A stretch of 64,000 nt of DNA. It comes from Vigna angularis (Eukaryota > Streptophyta > Magnoliopsida > Fabales > Fabaceae). Below, one piece after another: positions 62,767 through 64,000 of the stretch. The position numbers were made by a program, and so were the translations under genes. The DNA is taken from NCBI RefSeq assembly GCF_016808095.1, contig NC_068971.1, positions 7,390,501 to 7,454,500 on the forward strand, given 5' to 3'. Position 1 is the stretch's first letter, and the number at the start of each line of letters is the position of its first letter. Under the pieces are notes generated by a model, which had not been told where the DNA came from, searched no databases, and was given only the letters and a program-made list of their open reading frames with translations.

Positions 62767-64000
62767 GGTGGTGTGAAGTACTGAGAAGCCAGATTCCAGA
62801 TGGAAATTTGAGGGAAGAAACCAAAAGGGGTTTGTGTGTGAAGGTAAAGATTTTATCTTTGGAAAGAAAGAAAGAGGAAGCAGGTACAATGGGAATTGGG
62901 GGTGGAGGCAGAGAGAGAACGAGGACACAGTTTTTTAACTTTTTTTATTTATTTAATTTGTTTAATTTAATTCATTAAGTTAAATTTAAGGTTTAATACA
63001 TCATTTGGTCCCTACTTTTGGGGGTTTTGTTCAAAATGGTCTCACCTTTTGAAAAAGTTCAGTAAGGTCCCATATTTTGTTTAAAAATGTTCAATTCGGT
63101 CCTTTTCGTGGACGCCGTTAAAAACTTAACGGTGCTGATGCCACTGTGGCCAAATCTGAGTGAGTTGTTATGTTTGATGGTTACGTGGCACATGGCACTG
63201 TTAAATATTTTAAAAAATTAAAAATGACGTAATAGGTAGGCACTTGAAGTTGCAGCACAGCCACCGCCACTATCACCGCTACGACCACCACCGCTACGGC
63301 CACCGCCACCACCTATTTCTTCCGAATCGTTGGCAACACCTTCCACAATCCACAAATCGATTGTCATGGATTTCGATCCCAAATCTTCATCACCAGCGCC
63401 ACTGTCATGGTCTGATATGCAAAACTATTCTATATAGAATGCAGGTGCATGGAACCTATTACATTCACTAAAATTATGCAAGATAAATATGCAAAAACAA
63501 TTAAACAATGCAAAAGTCATAATTCATTATTAGAACCAAAGCAGGCAACAAAGCCATGAAGTATCAGCATATCATGTTTTTCATATTCTTGCCTGACACA
63601 ATGATAAGGATAAATATGTGGATGGAAATTGAATCATAAGTTGACAAAGGTTAACTCTATTGCTTTTATGATATTAAATTATTTGTTTTTCAATTGAAAT
63701 ATATTTTCTATTGTCCTTTTTTAATAGAGTAAAATTGATATAAAGATTTTTGTTTGCTTTCTGCAGTGGCTGGCAGAAACACAAAGTGAGTTAGTTGAAA
63801 AATGGTAATGGCAAAGAAAGGGAAAGAAATGGAGGGTTAACTTGATTATTGCCAGTGAGAGAGAAGAAAAAGTTAATGCCAAACTAACATAAAAATCAAA
63901 CACATTAAATAAAGCGAAACAGTGAAGCAACATATTAAAAAAATTGCAAATTTAAGAAATTTCATTAAAGAAATAGGTAGTGGCGGTGGTGAAAGGTGTT
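62767..64000. other. SPPL promoter and dispersed repeat sequence
   Basis: The first 170 bases are the presumed 5' UTR and promoter of the SPPL gene. At 62990-63230 lies a sequence (TTTGGTCCCTACTTTTGGGG, GGACGCCGTTAAAAACTTAA) of a kind often found dispersed in legume genomes. At 63240-63420 a CCACCGCCACC-rich segment is present whose open frame has no recognised domain. No gene is supported. Confidence 0.5.
62990..63230. repeat. Dispersed repeat of unassigned type
   Basis: Phrases CATCATTTGGTCCCTACTTT, GGTCTCACCTTTTGAAAAAG and CAATTCGGTCCTTTTCGTGG are ones I recall from dispersed non-coding repeats of legumes. It contains a small palindrome, CGTTAAAAACTTAACG. Class not determined. Confidence 0.4.

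Noticed and set aside
62767..62928. 54-residue N-terminal extension of the SPPL protein
   Set aside because: It would bury the signal peptide that begins at the chosen ATG, which is where the family starts.
63244..63471. His/Arg-rich open frame at the right end
   Set aside because: Low-complexity translation of a CCACCGCC-type repeat, with no family resemblance.

Overview
The window is a piece of a plant nuclear genome. It is AT-rich, has intron-rich genes with GT-AG splice sites, and carries dispersed LTR and CACTA transposon sequence. All recognisable genes have their closest recalled relatives in flowering plants. The repeat style (CACTA termini beginning CACTACAAAAA, large solo LTRs) suggests a legume, possibly Phaseoleae such as Vigna or Phaseolus; that taxon is an inference, not a proof.

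Layout. 1-2 kb: gene-poor. 2.0-4.3 kb (+): a MESD-like ER chaperone gene. 4.8-8.1 kb and 9.7-12.9 kb (-): a tandem pair of HAD-superfamily hydrolase genes with the same nine-exon structure, each 268 aa. 13.8-33.7 kb: a transposon-rich island holding three solo LTRs of one superfamily (13827-16146 on -, 17024-19487 on +, 31152-33661 on +), each with a perfect 5-bp target duplication. The island also holds a 3.5-kb CACTA-type element (19627-23157, duplication TAA) that has captured broken pieces of four unrelated genes: a LON-domain protein, ADP-glucose pyrophosphorylase, a formin and a WLIM-type LIM protein. One intact gene, an ATG8-interacting protein homologue (26842-28821, +), sits inside this island.

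36.7-38.7 kb (+): ORC5, with an E2F-type site by its presumed first exon. 40.3-45.8 kb (-): a plastid PHT4/ANTR anion transporter of 11 exons, including one GC-AG intron, with G-boxes upstream. 47.9-48.5 kb: a degenerate 27-bp minisatellite. 50.5-54.5 kb (+): a SKP1-like protein of the ASK21 type. 56.2-62.8 kb (-): a 14-exon signal peptide peptidase-like (SPPL) intramembrane aspartic protease. The right end is dispersed repeat.

The host genes are unrelated housekeeping genes (protein folding, DNA replication, plastid transport, ubiquitin ligation, intramembrane proteolysis, autophagy) and do not form a pathway. The most interesting object is the gene-capturing CACTA element. It lies between two direct copies of a roughly 350-bp sequence, and the second copy preserves the empty target site of the neighbouring solo LTR. 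Exon boundaries were worked out by hand from splice sites, reading phase and remembered protein families; for the nine host genes' coding exons the phases close exactly. UTR limits are approximate.
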